Positions 25,221 to 34,676 are shown, counted from the stretch's first letter. The stretch: 64,000 bases of DNA from Spirochaetota bacterium (GCA_038043445.1 JBBTBY010000097.1:1-64000); one strand, 5' to 3'. Numbers and translations: made by a program. The notes: generated by a model not told the origin, from the letters alone.

Positions 25221-27041
25221 TTACCGCGTCGGCAGCACAAGCATCGAACATCGCGTGCCGTCGCGGTAGATTCGGTTCGTCTGCGTAACGAAAGCATCGC
25301 CGTCCTTCCAGAGCCTGCCCGTCCCGGGGTTCTTCTCAAAGCGCGGATAATTAGACGATGTCACCGCTATGCGTATACGATGTCCTTTGTTGAACACTAC
25401 GCTTACCGACCAGAGATCGACCTCGATGCGATATACTTTCTCCGGGACAAGCGGTATCGGCTTTTCCAGCGACTCGCGGAGAAGCGCACGCTGCATTCCC
25501 TCGGCAATGAGCATGCTCCTGCCGTCGGGGTATACATCGGTAAGGCGCACTGAAACATCGGTGTCGATGGCCGAGGACGAAAGATAGATCACTGCGCGTA
25601 TACGTCCGGTCGCTTCGAGCGGTTTGTCAAGCACCGGCGATGTATATACCGCCATATCCGCACGGCTTTCAAGGGTACGCTGATCGAAAGGACCGGCCGG
25701 CTGCGCAAGATTCTTTCCGCCTTTTGTCGGGCAAGGGTCCTTCGGATCGAAGACGATGGAATCGAACGCATCCGCTTCATTCGGCCGTGACAGCGCTATC
25801 GTTCGTGCGCTCAGATAATAATTCTGCGTATTCGTCCACGGCGGCCATGCGTCGGCGCTCTGCCAGCCGCCCGGGGCGTTCACATCATCAACATCGCCCA
25901 TTGCGTAATAGCGCACCGCGGGAAGCGCCTCAGCATTATTGCTCGCACCTTTGAGATAATGGTCGAACCAATGCATCGTATCGTATTCGGACGGGAATTC
26001 CGCTTTTCTGAACGAAAGCTCGCCGCATTTGCCATTGTTGCGGAAACCGCCGTGGGCCCATGGCCCTATCACCAATTTCTGCGTACCGCGTGCGCCCGCC
26101 GCACCGCTGTACTGCCTTCCTGCGAATGAATCGATAGTGCCCTGCACAAACGTATCGAACCATCCGCCGATATGGATGGCGGGGATGTTCATCAACGGAT
26201 GTTTCAGCGTCGAATCGAGATAATGCCAGAACGGACCGTAATACGGGTTCTCACGATACATGTCGAACGACGATGCATCGTACTTATTGCCGGTGAGCCA
26301 TTTCTCGAGCTGGTCTTTCCTGAGCGCGCCGCCGACATACGCCGCATGATGATAGATGCTCGCCGCGGCGACACGGATGACCTGTGCTTTCACATCGGGC
26401 AGTGTGCCTGCAAGAAGGTCCTGCGTAATACCACCCGCGGACGCACCCTCGGTGCCGATATTCCCGTCGCACCACGGCTGCGCCTTTATCCAGTTCACCG
26501 TATCAAGCCCGTCATGGTACGGCTCCCATCCGCAGCCGACGAAGGGCATATTGCTTCCTTCCGACGCGAAGCGCCCGCGCATATCCTGCATAACGGTGGC
26601 ATAACCGAACGTGAGCGCGCTCGTCGAGAAATTCGCGCGATACGGCGTACGCGAAAGAATGACGGGAAATCTCCCGTTCGTCGACGGCCGCGATACGTAG
26701 GTGCACAGATGCACACCGTCGCTCATCGGCAGCATGATGCGTTCGGTCACCGGATCGGTGTTCGCTGCATTGAAATAGATGCGCCATTCGTTCGAGCTGA
26801 TAGTGCTGTTCCCGTCGCTGTCAGCGGCGCGGAATGCAGTGAGCACCGCGGACACATACTTCGCCCCGAAGGTTTTTTCAACGTATGCGGCGATGGAATC
26901 CTGCTCGGCGCGCGTGAGACCGGCATCGCTCATGCGCGGGGCAACGATCTCGTTGAGACGAACGAGCGTGGCATTGGAGGCGGAGAGAACAGCACAATAC
27001 AATACGATCAGAGATACAATGTAGTGAACAGAAGATTTCAT
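25221..27041 (-). CDS. Exported CocE/NonD family (X-Pro dipeptidyl-peptidase-like) hydrolase with EF-hand
   Basis: Start at 27041 was chosen for AAGGAG upstream and the signal peptide MKSSVHYIVSLIVLYCAVLSAS. Residues 74-85 (DSDGNSTISSNE) form a canonical calcium-binding EF-hand loop. The alpha/beta hydrolase follows: MLPMSDGVHLCTYVSRP, YATVMQDMRGRFASEG, then the nucleophile elbow GTEGASAGG with Ser201. IHIGGWFDTFVQG and WAHGGF are typical of S15/CocE enzymes. The C-terminal 200 residues form the jelly-roll domain of the family (VSVVFNKGHRIRIAVTSSNYPRFEKN). Such enzymes cleave proline dipeptides, cocaine-type esters or beta-lactam side chains; the substrate is unknown. It converges with the glycosidase pair. 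Confidence 0.88.
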   Translation of the reverse strand: MKSSVHYIVSLIVLYCAVLSASNATLVRLNEIVAPRMSDAGLTRAEQDSIAAYVEKTFGAKYVSAVLTAFRAADSDGNSTISSNEWRIYFNAANTDPVTERIMLPMSDGVHLCTYVSRPSTNGRFPVILSRTPYRANFSTSALTFGYATVMQDMRGRFASEGSNMPFVGCGWEPYHDGLDTVNWIKAQPWCDGNIGTEGASAGGITQDLLAGTLPDVKAQVIRVAAASIYHHAAYVGGALRKDQLEKWLTGNKYDASSFDMYRENPYYGPFWHYLDSTLKHPLMNIPAIHIGGWFDTFVQGTIDSFAGRQYSGAAGARGTQKLVIGPWAHGGFRNNGKCGELSFRKAEFPSEYDTMHWFDHYLKGASNNAEALPAVRYYAMGDVDDVNAPGGWQSADAWPPWTNTQNYYLSARTIALSRPNEADAFDSIVFDPKDPCPTKGGKNLAQPAGPFDQRTLESRADMAVYTSPVLDKPLEATGRIRAVIYLSSSAIDTDVSVRLTDVYPDGRSMLIAEGMQRALLRESLEKPIPLVPEKVYRIEVDLWSVSVVFNKGHRIRIAVTSSNYPRFEKNPGTGRLWKDGDAFVTQTNRIYRDGTRCSMLVLPTR

Positions 27042-27142
27042 ATTGTTGTCTCCTTGCAAAACATCTATCCCCGCCAATTGAAAGCCACTGCTGTCATGTA
27101 TGACTTCCTGGCACCCCGTTCCCTTTTGAAGGGGTCGGGGGG

Positions 27143-28384
27143 TTATTTCCCTATCCCATCAAGCACGTTCAGATAGAGCTCAACGTACTGAAGGATATCC
27201 TTTATCGATACGCTCTCATTGGGCGTATGTGCCGTCTCTTTTCCTTTCCCGCAGACGACAGCTTCGATGCCGCGCTCGCGGAGGAAATACGCGCAGGTGC
27301 CGCCGCCGACGCCGTAGACGCGCATGGGGCGATGGAACGTTCTTATCACCGCACCTTTCATATAGCGGAGTGCGTCGCATTTCTTACTGATGGGTTTCAG
27401 TGCATCGTGCCTGTTCTCAACGGCCAAACGTATGCGTACGCCGAAACGCGACTCGATGCGCTTTGCTGTGACGCGGAATGCCGCATGTACGGACTGTGTC
27501 GAATAACCGGGGAGTACGCGGCAGTCGAACGATAGTGAATGCTCGCCGGGTATCGTATTGATGTTCCCGACGTTCGGTTCCACTTTCGTCGGTTCTATCG
27601 TCGTGATGGGAAGATCGAAATCACGGTTCCTCTTCCCGAATCGCTTTTTCGTGAGCTCGTCCATTGCGGTCACGAAATACGCCGCCGCGCGGTGCGCATT
27701 GATGCCGTGATCGGGACGGGAACCGTGCGTCTGCTTCCCCGTGATATGCACCGTAAGCCACAGCATCGATTTTTCCGCTATTTCCATATCGGCGCCGGAC
27801 GGCGAGGACATGTCAGGCACATAGACGATGTCCTGTTCTCCGAACACGCCCTTGTACCGGGAGAGCACGGCGCGTATGCCGTAGCGGCTTCCCACTTCCT
27901 CGTCGGCGAAGAAGAACGCGCCGGTATTCACGGGGGGAACGGTCCTGCTCGCGGTAAGCACCTTGAGGAGCACCAGCCCGGCCGCAATGGCGAAATTATT
28001 ATCGGTAACACCGCGCCCGATGAGCGTATCGCCCTTCACCGTGAGTGTATACGGATCGGTATTCCATAATCGCTTATCGCCTTCCGGAACGACATCGAGA
28101 TGCGCGATGGTCCACATCGTCCGCGACGCGTCCTTTCCCGGAACGACCCCGGCGATGTTCGGGCGAATGCCGCCCGGCACACGCTTGTCCTTCACCGGAT
28201 AGCTTCTGCGCCTGACAGAAAGCGACTGCAGTATCGAATCGACATAGGCGGCTTTTTTCGCTTCGCCCACCCCGCCGTTCTCCGGGGCGAACGCCTTGAG
28301 CGGCACAAGAGCACGCTGCATGTCGACGACATCGTTCGCAAGCTGCCGTGTGTTCCTTTTAAAATACGCGATGGCCTTTTGCAT
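27143..28384 (-). CDS. M20 family metallopeptidase / amidohydrolase
   Basis: A 413-residue cytoplasmic protein of the ArgE/DapE/CPG2 superfamily. Metal-binding blocks are present: TIAHLDVVPEGD, IGRGVTDNNFA and FFADEEVGSRYG, where Asp, Glu-Glu and His residues ligate two zinc ions. HGSRPDHGINAH lies in the dimerisation (lid) domain. VGGGTCAYFLRERGIEAVVCG and AHTPNESVSIKD supply the final His ligand. The long insertion and GGGT motif resemble the diaminopimelate- or carnosinase-type M20A subgroup, but the substrate cannot be assigned. It is 101 bp upstream of the CocE-like gene on the same strand. Confidence 0.88.
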   Translation of the reverse strand: MQKAIAYFKRNTRQLANDVVDMQRALVPLKAFAPENGGVGEAKKAAYVDSILQSLSVRRRSYPVKDKRVPGGIRPNIAGVVPGKDASRTMWTIAHLDVVPEGDKRLWNTDPYTLTVKGDTLIGRGVTDNNFAIAAGLVLLKVLTASRTVPPVNTGAFFFADEEVGSRYGIRAVLSRYKGVFGEQDIVYVPDMSSPSGADMEIAEKSMLWLTVHITGKQTHGSRPDHGINAHRAAAYFVTAMDELTKKRFGKRNRDFDLPITTIEPTKVEPNVGNINTIPGEHSLSFDCRVLPGYSTQSVHAAFRVTAKRIESRFGVRIRLAVENRHDALKPISKKCDALRYMKGAVIRTFHRPMRVYGVGGGTCAYFLRERGIEAVVCGKGKETAHTPNESVSIKDILQYVELYLNVLDGIGK

Positions 28385-28770
28385 GATCGCTCCGGGTATG
28401 TATCAGTGTCATTATACAGCGATAGGGAAGCGGTGCAAGCATTCCCGATACGCATCGCGATTGACAGAAGCAAGTCCGTCGATATAATCATGCCCCTGGC
28501 AGGTTCACTGGAATGAAAATACTTCGCGTACTGATGATACTTGGCGTTGTTTTCACCGCGCTCTCATGCCTGCGTACGCCCGATCGCATTCATCGGCGGT
28601 GCTGGCTGGCGTTTCGGGCTGTAAGTGAAATATCTCTCCATGACCGTTCCATACGTATAATTGACATTTGAGTGCCGATTCTTACAACGGCATGTCGCGA
28701 TCTGCCATACCGTGCAGCGGTGTATTGTATATACTGACGGGAGAGAGTATCTTCGATGCAAGGAGCCATC
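28385..28770. other. Intergenic region M20 / heparinase-like gene
   Basis: This 386-bp region between divergent genes holds a possible 52-codon lipoprotein frame (28513-28671, listed separately), a TTGACA at about 28661, and the promoter-like TGTATATACTGA (28726-28737) shared with position 21461. Nothing else is recognisable. Confidence 0.5.
28513..28671 (+). CDS. Possible short lipoprotein or gene remnant (52 aa)
   Basis: The frame starts MKILRVLMILGVVFTALSCLRTP, a convincing lipoprotein signal with lipobox ALSC (Cys19). It then becomes Arg-rich (DRIHRRCWLAFRAVSEISLHDRSIRI) and stops at TGA 28669-28671. The start has only a weak Shine-Dalgarno. A good export signal followed by an unlikely mature part suggests the 5' end of a decayed lipoprotein gene rather than an intact one. 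No continuation could be recognised in other frames before the next gene. Confidence 0.3.
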   Translation: MKILRVLMILGVVFTALSCLRTPDRIHRRCWLAFRAVSEISLHDRSIRIIDI

Positions 28771-31700
28771 ATGCAGACACGATCGAAACGGTTCGCGGTC
28801 ATCATCCCGTGCATGCTTGCACTCAGTGCGATAGTGTTCCCTGTATCGCCCGTCTCGGACGGATACACTGTCATTCCGCCGGCGCCGGAGGGAAAGACAG
28901 CCGTGGCGAAAGCGCTTATCGATGCGCTTGATCTTTCGCGACCCGGTCTTGAGGCCGTTGTATCGCTTGCGGCCGCCGGGCGTTTTGACGAGGCGCTCGA
29001 TGCCTGGCGGGACATCACGGTCATGCGTCTGCGCGAACGGGACTTCGTTCAGTTCGGCTGGCATGACAGTACGACCAGCCCGAACTATTACCGCACTGCG
29101 GATATGCTTGCAGGATACATCACGCCGGAGGAGTACTATTCGCCGGTATCCAGTGTTCGGTTCATCGATATATGGGAGATGGCGGATGCGGGAAAGAAGC
29201 CGGTGTCGTGGTTCGTCGATGTGAATGCGGCGAAGTGGCCGACCGCGGGAATAGCAGCGCTTGATGCATCGGTGCGCTGGTCGCTTACGGGGTACGACAC
29301 ATTTGAGATATTCAAGACCTTCGTGTATCGCTTCTGGGTCACCGGGAGCAACGCCTACGCTGCGAAGTATATCGAGATCGCCGCGGATTTTGCGAGGAGC
29401 CACCGGCGCGGGTTCTGGCAGGCGTATGCGCAGAAGGAATTTTCCGATAAAGAAGTGAAGAACATATACCGTGCCGACTGGCGCGTCGGTGTGAATCAGC
29501 TCAACACCGGCTGGCGGCTTAAGAACAATATCAAGATGCTTGCCGGCATCGCGAAATGTCTCGGGAAGGATAAGGCCGCGGAATGGGCATCGGTGCTTCT
29601 CCCGGTGAACGGCACGCTCACGCGCGGAGAGATGTCGGTACTGTCATCAGAGCGGCTTGCCGAGATAGCGCTTTCGCTCATGTACGATCATCCGGGGCCG
29701 CTCATGCGCTTCTGCATAAAGCCGGGTGCTGTTCCCAATCAGCGTTCCGAGGGACTGCTTGCGCTCGTGTATCTTTCGGGGATATTCCCGGATTTCAGAC
29801 AGACGCCTGCGCTCAAAGATGCTATTACGCGCGGCTATGCTGAAATGCTCGACAGCAATTTTCTTCCGGACGGAGGCAGCCTTGAGCAGTCGTTCAATTA
29901 TAACGAACAGGATAAGGAAGGGCTTGAGAATATGGTGCGTTTCTTTCCGGGAATAAAGCCGCCGTTCGCCGCACGAGCGCTTCTGAAGGCGAGATCTCGC
30001 CGGGGTATCGATACGGGGCTTCGCACGCCGCTCGGCGGCCTCCCGCAGGTGGGGAACTCACACGACGTGCTCGGCAAGAACATATGGGTAAGCGATGATG
30101 CGAAAAAGCGTTACATCGAGTCGACCGCGATACGCCACAAGGAGATGCCGACACCAGAGCCGTTCCTCTCATGCGCTTTCCCCTACAGCGGATTCTATGC
30201 ACAGCGCACGGGATGGGGCATCGACGATCTCTATCTCTTCTTCATGAATGGACGTCCGCAGCGCGGCCATTCCATGCGGGACAATAATGCCGTACAGATG
30301 ACCGCGTACGGGCGCCAGCTCGTTGTCTGCGGCGGAAGTCCTACCTACGATGTGTTCAAGAGCGATGATGTGCGCGGTGCGCATTTTTTTCTGAGCGAGG
30401 CGTCCAGCCTCAAGAACAATACCGTCATCATCGACGGGCGCTCGCAGTCGAAGAACGCCGAGCGTGTTCTGAAAGGGTACAAGACACCGGCAGCGAGCCG
30501 ATGGCATACCTCGCCGAATTTCGACATCGTGGACGGCCTCTATGATCTCGGTTACGGCGATTTTGATATCAGGAAGAATACGGATATCAACATCGATATG
30601 TCGGTCTCGCATTATCGCTCTGTCGTCTTCGTGCGCGCGGCATCGCTTTGGATCATCGAGGACCGGATGATCAATAACGGTACGGCAGGGCATGAGTATT
30701 CACAGGTGTGGAATTTCCCGCCGCTCTGCAAAGACGATGTCTACGAACGGGAGATCGCCGGATTTGCCGAAGATCAATTCGTTCTTACGCCCGCAGAAAA
30801 GCATTTTTCCACGACTGACAAGGGCGGCCCCAACGTCGAGTTCAGGCATTTCGGACCGAAAGAGATCGAATACCGGAAATGGCACGGCGACAGGAAGCGC
30901 TGGCTCGGCTGGTATGCCGCGGGCATCGGCGATGCGCGGCCGGCACCCAATGTGCATGTATCCTGGAAAAGCGATGACAGCGATGTACTCATGACGATGA
31001 TGATACCCTTGCGCACGGGGCAGTCATCCCTCGTCAAGTCTCAGCGTTCGGCCGCCGCAGCGGCATCACGCGGATTCGATGCGGAACTTACCGACGGCAC
31101 GACGATACGATACCGCAGCGCATCTGCGCCGGCACCATTGGCGCTTGACAGGATATCGGGTACGGCAAAGAGCATACTCGTTGCAACAAAAGGCGGTATA
31201 TCAGGAATTGTGATCGGCTGCAGTTCTATGACATGGAATGGCGCCGCGGTCGACCGCACCGGTGATTTTGAATTTGTCGTCGTCGGGAACGAGATGCGCA
31301 CGACGCCGTTCTTTCTGCCGGAGGTCCCTGCCATTGCCGAACCGCGGCCGTTCGTGTCGATGGCGGATGCACCGAACGTGGTCATCGCGCCGCGTGCCGG
31401 CTACGATATACGGTATACCATCGATGGGTCGGAACCCACGATCTCATCGCCGTTCTATTCGGGAGCGTTCGCCATTGACCGGGAAGCCGTCGTGAAAGCG
31501 CGTTATTTCCGGGGAAACGATCCGCTGCCCCTTGTATCAGCAGTGGAATACAAGCCGTGTTCCTGGGTTGTACGTGATGCGGATGCCGCTCCGGAGACGG
31601 TGATCCCTCGGGGACTATCCTACCGCTTCATACGCTACGTCGGCGGCTATGCACGGCTTCATGAGATCATGATGCGCCCTGTAACCGAACGCGGAAGCAG

Positions 31701-32055
31701 CGAAGATCTTTCCCTTGACCGCTGGGCGAAAGAAAAGAGCTATTGTGTGATCTGGGAAGGCTCTATCCGCATACCGACGAGCGGTATATACACATTCCAT
31801 TGTACGGCGCCGAGCGGGGCGAACATCATCATTTATGATCCGGCGAAAGACCTTGTGATGCCGACGGCAGTGAGCCCGACGTATCTGAAGACGAACGATA
31901 CCGACAGCATTGCGCTCGCCGCCGGATATCATGCGGTACGCATAGAGATGATCAAGTTCAACAATAATCCGAACGTCTTCACGCTCGAGGTGGAGGGACC
32001 GAACATGCCGCGGCAGTCAGCGGCGTCAATGCTCTACCGGCGCATGGGTGAATAA
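28771..32055 (+). CDS. Exported heparinase II/III-like polysaccharide lyase with chitobiase-type and PA14-like C-terminal domains
   Basis: The start at 28771 (MQTRSKRFAVIIPCMLALSAIVF, with AAGGAG upstream) gives 1,094 residues with a signal peptide. An alpha-toroid region (about 40-470) includes LPDGGSLEQSFNYNEQD. The beta-sandwich has YSGFYAQRTGWGIDDLYLFFMNGRPQRGHSMRDNNAVQMTAYGRQLVV, the heparinase II/III signature in which His and Asp of GHSMRD replace the usual HxH-D. Near residue 880, GYDIRYTIDGSEPTISSPFYSG is a chitobiase C-terminal-like repeat. The last 130 residues resemble PA14 (IRIPTSGIYTFHCTAPSGANIIIYD). A uronic-acid polysaccharide is the likely target. It is not clearly in an operon. 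Confidence 0.8.
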   Translation: MQTRSKRFAVIIPCMLALSAIVFPVSPVSDGYTVIPPAPEGKTAVAKALIDALDLSRPGLEAVVSLAAAGRFDEALDAWRDITVMRLRERDFVQFGWHDSTTSPNYYRTADMLAGYITPEEYYSPVSSVRFIDIWEMADAGKKPVSWFVDVNAAKWPTAGIAALDASVRWSLTGYDTFEIFKTFVYRFWVTGSNAYAAKYIEIAADFARSHRRGFWQAYAQKEFSDKEVKNIYRADWRVGVNQLNTGWRLKNNIKMLAGIAKCLGKDKAAEWASVLLPVNGTLTRGEMSVLSSERLAEIALSLMYDHPGPLMRFCIKPGAVPNQRSEGLLALVYLSGIFPDFRQTPALKDAITRGYAEMLDSNFLPDGGSLEQSFNYNEQDKEGLENMVRFFPGIKPPFAARALLKARSRRGIDTGLRTPLGGLPQVGNSHDVLGKNIWVSDDAKKRYIESTAIRHKEMPTPEPFLSCAFPYSGFYAQRTGWGIDDLYLFFMNGRPQRGHSMRDNNAVQMTAYGRQLVVCGGSPTYDVFKSDDVRGAHFFLSEASSLKNNTVIIDGRSQSKNAERVLKGYKTPAASRWHTSPNFDIVDGLYDLGYGDFDIRKNTDINIDMSVSHYRSVVFVRAASLWIIEDRMINNGTAGHEYSQVWNFPPLCKDDVYEREIAGFAEDQFVLTPAEKHFSTTDKGGPNVEFRHFGPKEIEYRKWHGDRKRWLGWYAAGIGDARPAPNVHVSWKSDDSDVLMTMMIPLRTGQSSLVKSQRSAAAAASRGFDAELTDGTTIRYRSASAPAPLALDRISGTAKSILVATKGGISGIVIGCSSMTWNGAAVDRTGDFEFVVVGNEMRTTPFFLPEVPAIAEPRPFVSMADAPNVVIAPRAGYDIRYTIDGSEPTISSPFYSGAFAIDREAVVKARYFRGNDPLPLVSAVEYKPCSWVVRDADAAPETVIPRGLSYRFIRYVGGYARLHEIMMRPVTERGSSEDLSLDRWAKEKSYCVIWEGSIRIPTSGIYTFHCTAPSGANIIIYDPAKDLVMPTAVSPTYLKTNDTDSIALAAGYHAVRIEMIKFNNNPNVFTLEVEGPNMPRQSAASMLYRRMGE

Positions 32056-32134
32056 CGGCTGTTCGTATCTGCCAATATCCGCAGCTCACCAAGGAATTCG
32101 CTTCCCTCGTCGTCTAATATAACGAGGAGCTGAT

Positions 32135-33139
32135 ATGCGCACCCTAACCCTTCTGTGTCTGGCATTCACCGCGATGATCTGGCATGGATGTACGTCCAAT
32201 CCGGTGTCGCCGGTAGGGGAGAATACAGTTTCTGCAGTATCGGTCGGATATACGATAGTCGATACCGCCGTGCCAGCATCGGTATCGGTACGGACGGCGG
32301 TATGGTATCCCTCCGTATCGGCAGGATCGACCCATACGTATGGTACTGCGAACGGGGGCAACATCAGCGGTACGGTGGCATTGAACGGGAAAGTACGTCC
32401 GGGTTCATGGCCTATCGTCGTATTCTCGCACGGATTCTCCGGCGGCGGCGTGGGACAAACGGCGATATGCGAGGCGATAGCGCGTGAGGGCTATATCGTC
32501 GCAGCGCCCGATCACTCCGACGCGGTGCTCTGTGTGCGCATTGGCGGCACGGCAACAGGCTCGCTCAACGATGCGCTCTCCTATCTCGAAACGCATCCGT
32601 TCAACGACGGATCAACCTATTCCTATCGCGTTCGCGAGATCCGTGCGGTCGTCGATGCAATGCGTGGCCGCACGGACCTGCATGTCGATCCGGCGTTGTT
32701 GATCCTGTCGGGGCATTCCATGGGTGCGTGGACGGTGATGTCCGCCATGACGAACGGTATGATACCTTCGGCGATGCTGCTGTTCTCGATGGGAGAACTC
32801 AACTGGCTTTACGCCGGGCAGCGTTATTTCAACGCATCCGTGTTCACGGCAATGACATTTCCTACGATCTACTTCTACGGGAGCAATGAGCTCGCATCCG
32901 CAATTACAGCCGGGCGCACGAACGTGTATGCCGCCTTCTGTTACTATTATTCCCCCTCTCCGAGCTACGGCGTTGAAATTGCAGGGGGTAATCATTTCGT
33001 ATATAATACGGTACCGGTCGCCGGCGCGAGCGGGGGAACGACGGGGCAATTCGCCCTGATAAACGCTTCCGCAACAGCGTTCCTTACGCGGCATATTCGG
33101 GGAAGCACCGTGATCGTTCCGGCAAAAGTATCGAAGTGA
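32135..33139 (+). CDS. Lipoprotein alpha/beta hydrolase, PAF-acetylhydrolase-like (copy A1)
   Basis: The 334-residue precursor carries a lipoprotein signal, MRTLTLLCLAFTAMIWHGC, with Cys19 lipidated. The mature part matches platelet-activating-factor acetylhydrolase/dienelactone-hydrolase-type enzymes: VRTAVWYPS, WPIVVFSHGFSGGGVGQTAICEAIAREGYIVAAPDHSD, and the nucleophile elbow LSGHSMGAW with Ser195. The C-terminal His is in GGNHFVYN. It is clearly paralogous to the gene at 35635 (shared VFSHG-GGG and VRI blocks). GAGGAG precedes the ATG. It opens the operon and overlaps the sigma factor start (GTGA). Confidence 0.85.
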   Translation: MRTLTLLCLAFTAMIWHGCTSNPVSPVGENTVSAVSVGYTIVDTAVPASVSVRTAVWYPSVSAGSTHTYGTANGGNISGTVALNGKVRPGSWPIVVFSHGFSGGGVGQTAICEAIAREGYIVAAPDHSDAVLCVRIGGTATGSLNDALSYLETHPFNDGSTYSYRVREIRAVVDAMRGRTDLHVDPALLILSGHSMGAWTVMSAMTNGMIPSAMLLFSMGELNWLYAGQRYFNASVFTAMTFPTIYFYGSNELASAITAGRTNVYAAFCYYYSPSPSYGVEIAGGNHFVYNTVPVAGASGGTTGQFALINASATAFLTRHIRGSTVIVPAKVSK

Positions 33140-33705
33140 CCCATGGAGACCAATGCGTGCAGATGGACGGACGGGAGACTACGGATGATGCGATATCTGT
33201 CCAGGCGTTCCGCAGGGGCGATACCGCTGCCTTCACGACCATCGTCCATCGCTATCGCGAGCGGCTCTACGGGCTCTTGTACGGCATGCTCGGCTCACAT
33301 GATGCGGCGGACGATGCGCTCCAGGAGACATTCGTGAAAGCATATCGCAAGATGGATTCATTCCTCGGCAGGGCGAAGTTCTACACCTGGCTCTACCGCA
33401 TCGCAGTGAATACGGCGCGTGATCATCGCAAGCACGAGCGGCGCCGTTTGCGGCACGTCACATCGGCGCAAGCGGATATCGCCGAAAGCGACACCATGAA
33501 CGAACAGAGCGAACTTCGTGCGGACATCGAGGATATGCTTTCCTCGCTTCCCGAAGCACAGCGGCTGACGCTTCTGCTCGTGGCCCGCGACGGATTATCG
33601 CATCGCGAAGCGGCACGGATACAGGGGTGTTCGGAAGGTACGGTATCGTGGAGGATACATGAAGCGAGAAAAACGCTCAGGGGGAGGATGCATGGAACGA
33701 TATAG
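33136..33705 (+). CDS. ECF (group IV) RNA polymerase sigma factor
   Basis: The 189-residue protein has sigma region 2 (TTIVHRYRERLYGLLYGMLGSHDAADDALQETFVKAYRKMDSFLGRAKFYTWLYRIAVNTARDHRK, about 32-98) and region 4 (LSSLPEAQRLTLLLVARDGLSHREAARIQGCSEGTVSWRIHEARKTLRGRM). The GTG at 33136 overlaps the preceding stop by four bases; an in-frame ATG at 33163 is an alternative start. Sigma factor and anti-sigma factor genes normally adjoin, but here a hydrolase gene lies between them. The factor should direct transcription of this operon and perhaps others in response to an envelope signal. Confidence 0.93.
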   Translation: MTHGDQCVQMDGRETTDDAISVQAFRRGDTAAFTTIVHRYRERLYGLLYGMLGSHDAADDALQETFVKAYRKMDSFLGRAKFYTWLYRIAVNTARDHRKHERRRLRHVTSAQADIAESDTMNEQSELRADIEDMLSSLPEAQRLTLLLVARDGLSHREAARIQGCSEGTVSWRIHEARKTLRGRMHGTI

Positions 33706-34663
33706 AAGGACATCGATCATCACACGGTGCGCTGTTTTCTGTATAGCAGCCGCAGTATGTACCGGACATCTATTCGCCGCAGGCGGTGCACAGGTCTGCT
33801 CCATCGTCGTCGGCGATCTGAAACGCGAGTACACCATCTATCTTCCAACTGCGTATGACGGCGAAAAATCCCTTCCCGTCGTCATCATGTTCCACGGCGG
33901 GGGAGGCACGTCGAAAGCGGCTATGGCGGAGACAGGCTGGGATAAAAAAGCCGAGAAAGAAGGATTCATCGCCGTGTTCCCGCAGGCGACAGCGCCCGAT
34001 CCGACGCGTCCGGCGAGCTTCCGCGGCAATTCGGCGATATGGAATGACGGCTCAATGCGTTTTCATGCGGGGAAGGATGGTGTCGACGACATCGCCTATG
34101 TCAACGCCGTCATAGATGAGTTGCTATCGAAATTCAAAGCGGACCCGAAGCGCATCTGCGCGACAGGTTTCTCCAACGGCGCATCGATGACGTTCCGTAC
34201 CGGGCTCGAACTGTCCAGGCGCATCGCCGCCATCGCTCCCATGTCAGGAGCGCTTTGGATCACGAATGCCCCGATCGCGGAGCCGATCTCACTTCTTTAT
34301 ATTCACGGCACGGCCGATCCCATGAACCCCATCAACGGCGGCGTGCCGACGAGCGCGGGCGGGATAAAAATGGGCGAGGGAAAAGCGAAACCGCCGGTGA
34401 AGGATCATATCGCACGCTGGGCGGCGCTTATCGAATGTCAGCCATCGCCGATATCGACAGAAAGCGTGAACGGCGTGACGACACGGAAGTATGCACAGGG
34501 AAAAGGCGGCACCGCGATCGAATGGATAACCATCGATGACCTTGGGCATACGTGGCCGGGCGGAAAAAGCCTTTTGCCCGCGTCGATAGTCGGGAACATG
34601 ACGGACAAGATGATAGCGGTTGATGTGATCTGGGATTATTTCAAGCGGCATGTAAAACCCTGA
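33692..34663 (+). CDS. Exported PHB-depolymerase / feruloyl-esterase (LpqC) family hydrolase (copy B1)
   Basis: The start at 33692 (MERYRRTSIITRCAVFCIAAAVCTGHLFAAGG) follows GGGAGG and overlaps the sigma factor gene by 14 bp. The 323-residue protein has a signal peptide, then REYTIYLPTAYDGEKSLPVVIMFHGGGGTSKAAMAETGWDKKAEKEGFIAVFPQ, the oxyanion-hole region of the LpqC family. GFSNGASMT gives nucleophile Ser161. DDLGHTWPGG carries the catalytic His. It is the paralogue of the gene at 37764, with which it shares ETGWDKKAE-EGFIAVFP, WNDGS-RF-AG and GHTWPGGKSLLP. Family members cleave polyesters, acetylxylan or feruloyl esters; the substrate is open. Confidence 0.88.
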   Translation: MERYRRTSIITRCAVFCIAAAVCTGHLFAAGGAQVCSIVVGDLKREYTIYLPTAYDGEKSLPVVIMFHGGGGTSKAAMAETGWDKKAEKEGFIAVFPQATAPDPTRPASFRGNSAIWNDGSMRFHAGKDGVDDIAYVNAVIDELLSKFKADPKRICATGFSNGASMTFRTGLELSRRIAAIAPMSGALWITNAPIAEPISLLYIHGTADPMNPINGGVPTSAGGIKMGEGKAKPPVKDHIARWAALIECQPSPISTESVNGVTTRKYAQGKGGTAIEWITIDDLGHTWPGGKSLLPASIVGNMTDKMIAVDVIWDYFKRHVKP

Positions 34664-34676
34664 CGGGAGGTACACG

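Noticed and set aside
27114-27140. CCCCG...CGGGG hairpin just after the M20 peptidase stop, as a terminator
   Set aside because: The stem is good but no T-run follows on either strand, so a Rho-independent terminator is not supported.
15431-32055. Bacteroidetes-type polysaccharide utilisation locus
   Set aside because: There is no SusC/SusD pair, no hybrid two-component sensor and no TonB receptor, so the glycan genes are described as an island only.
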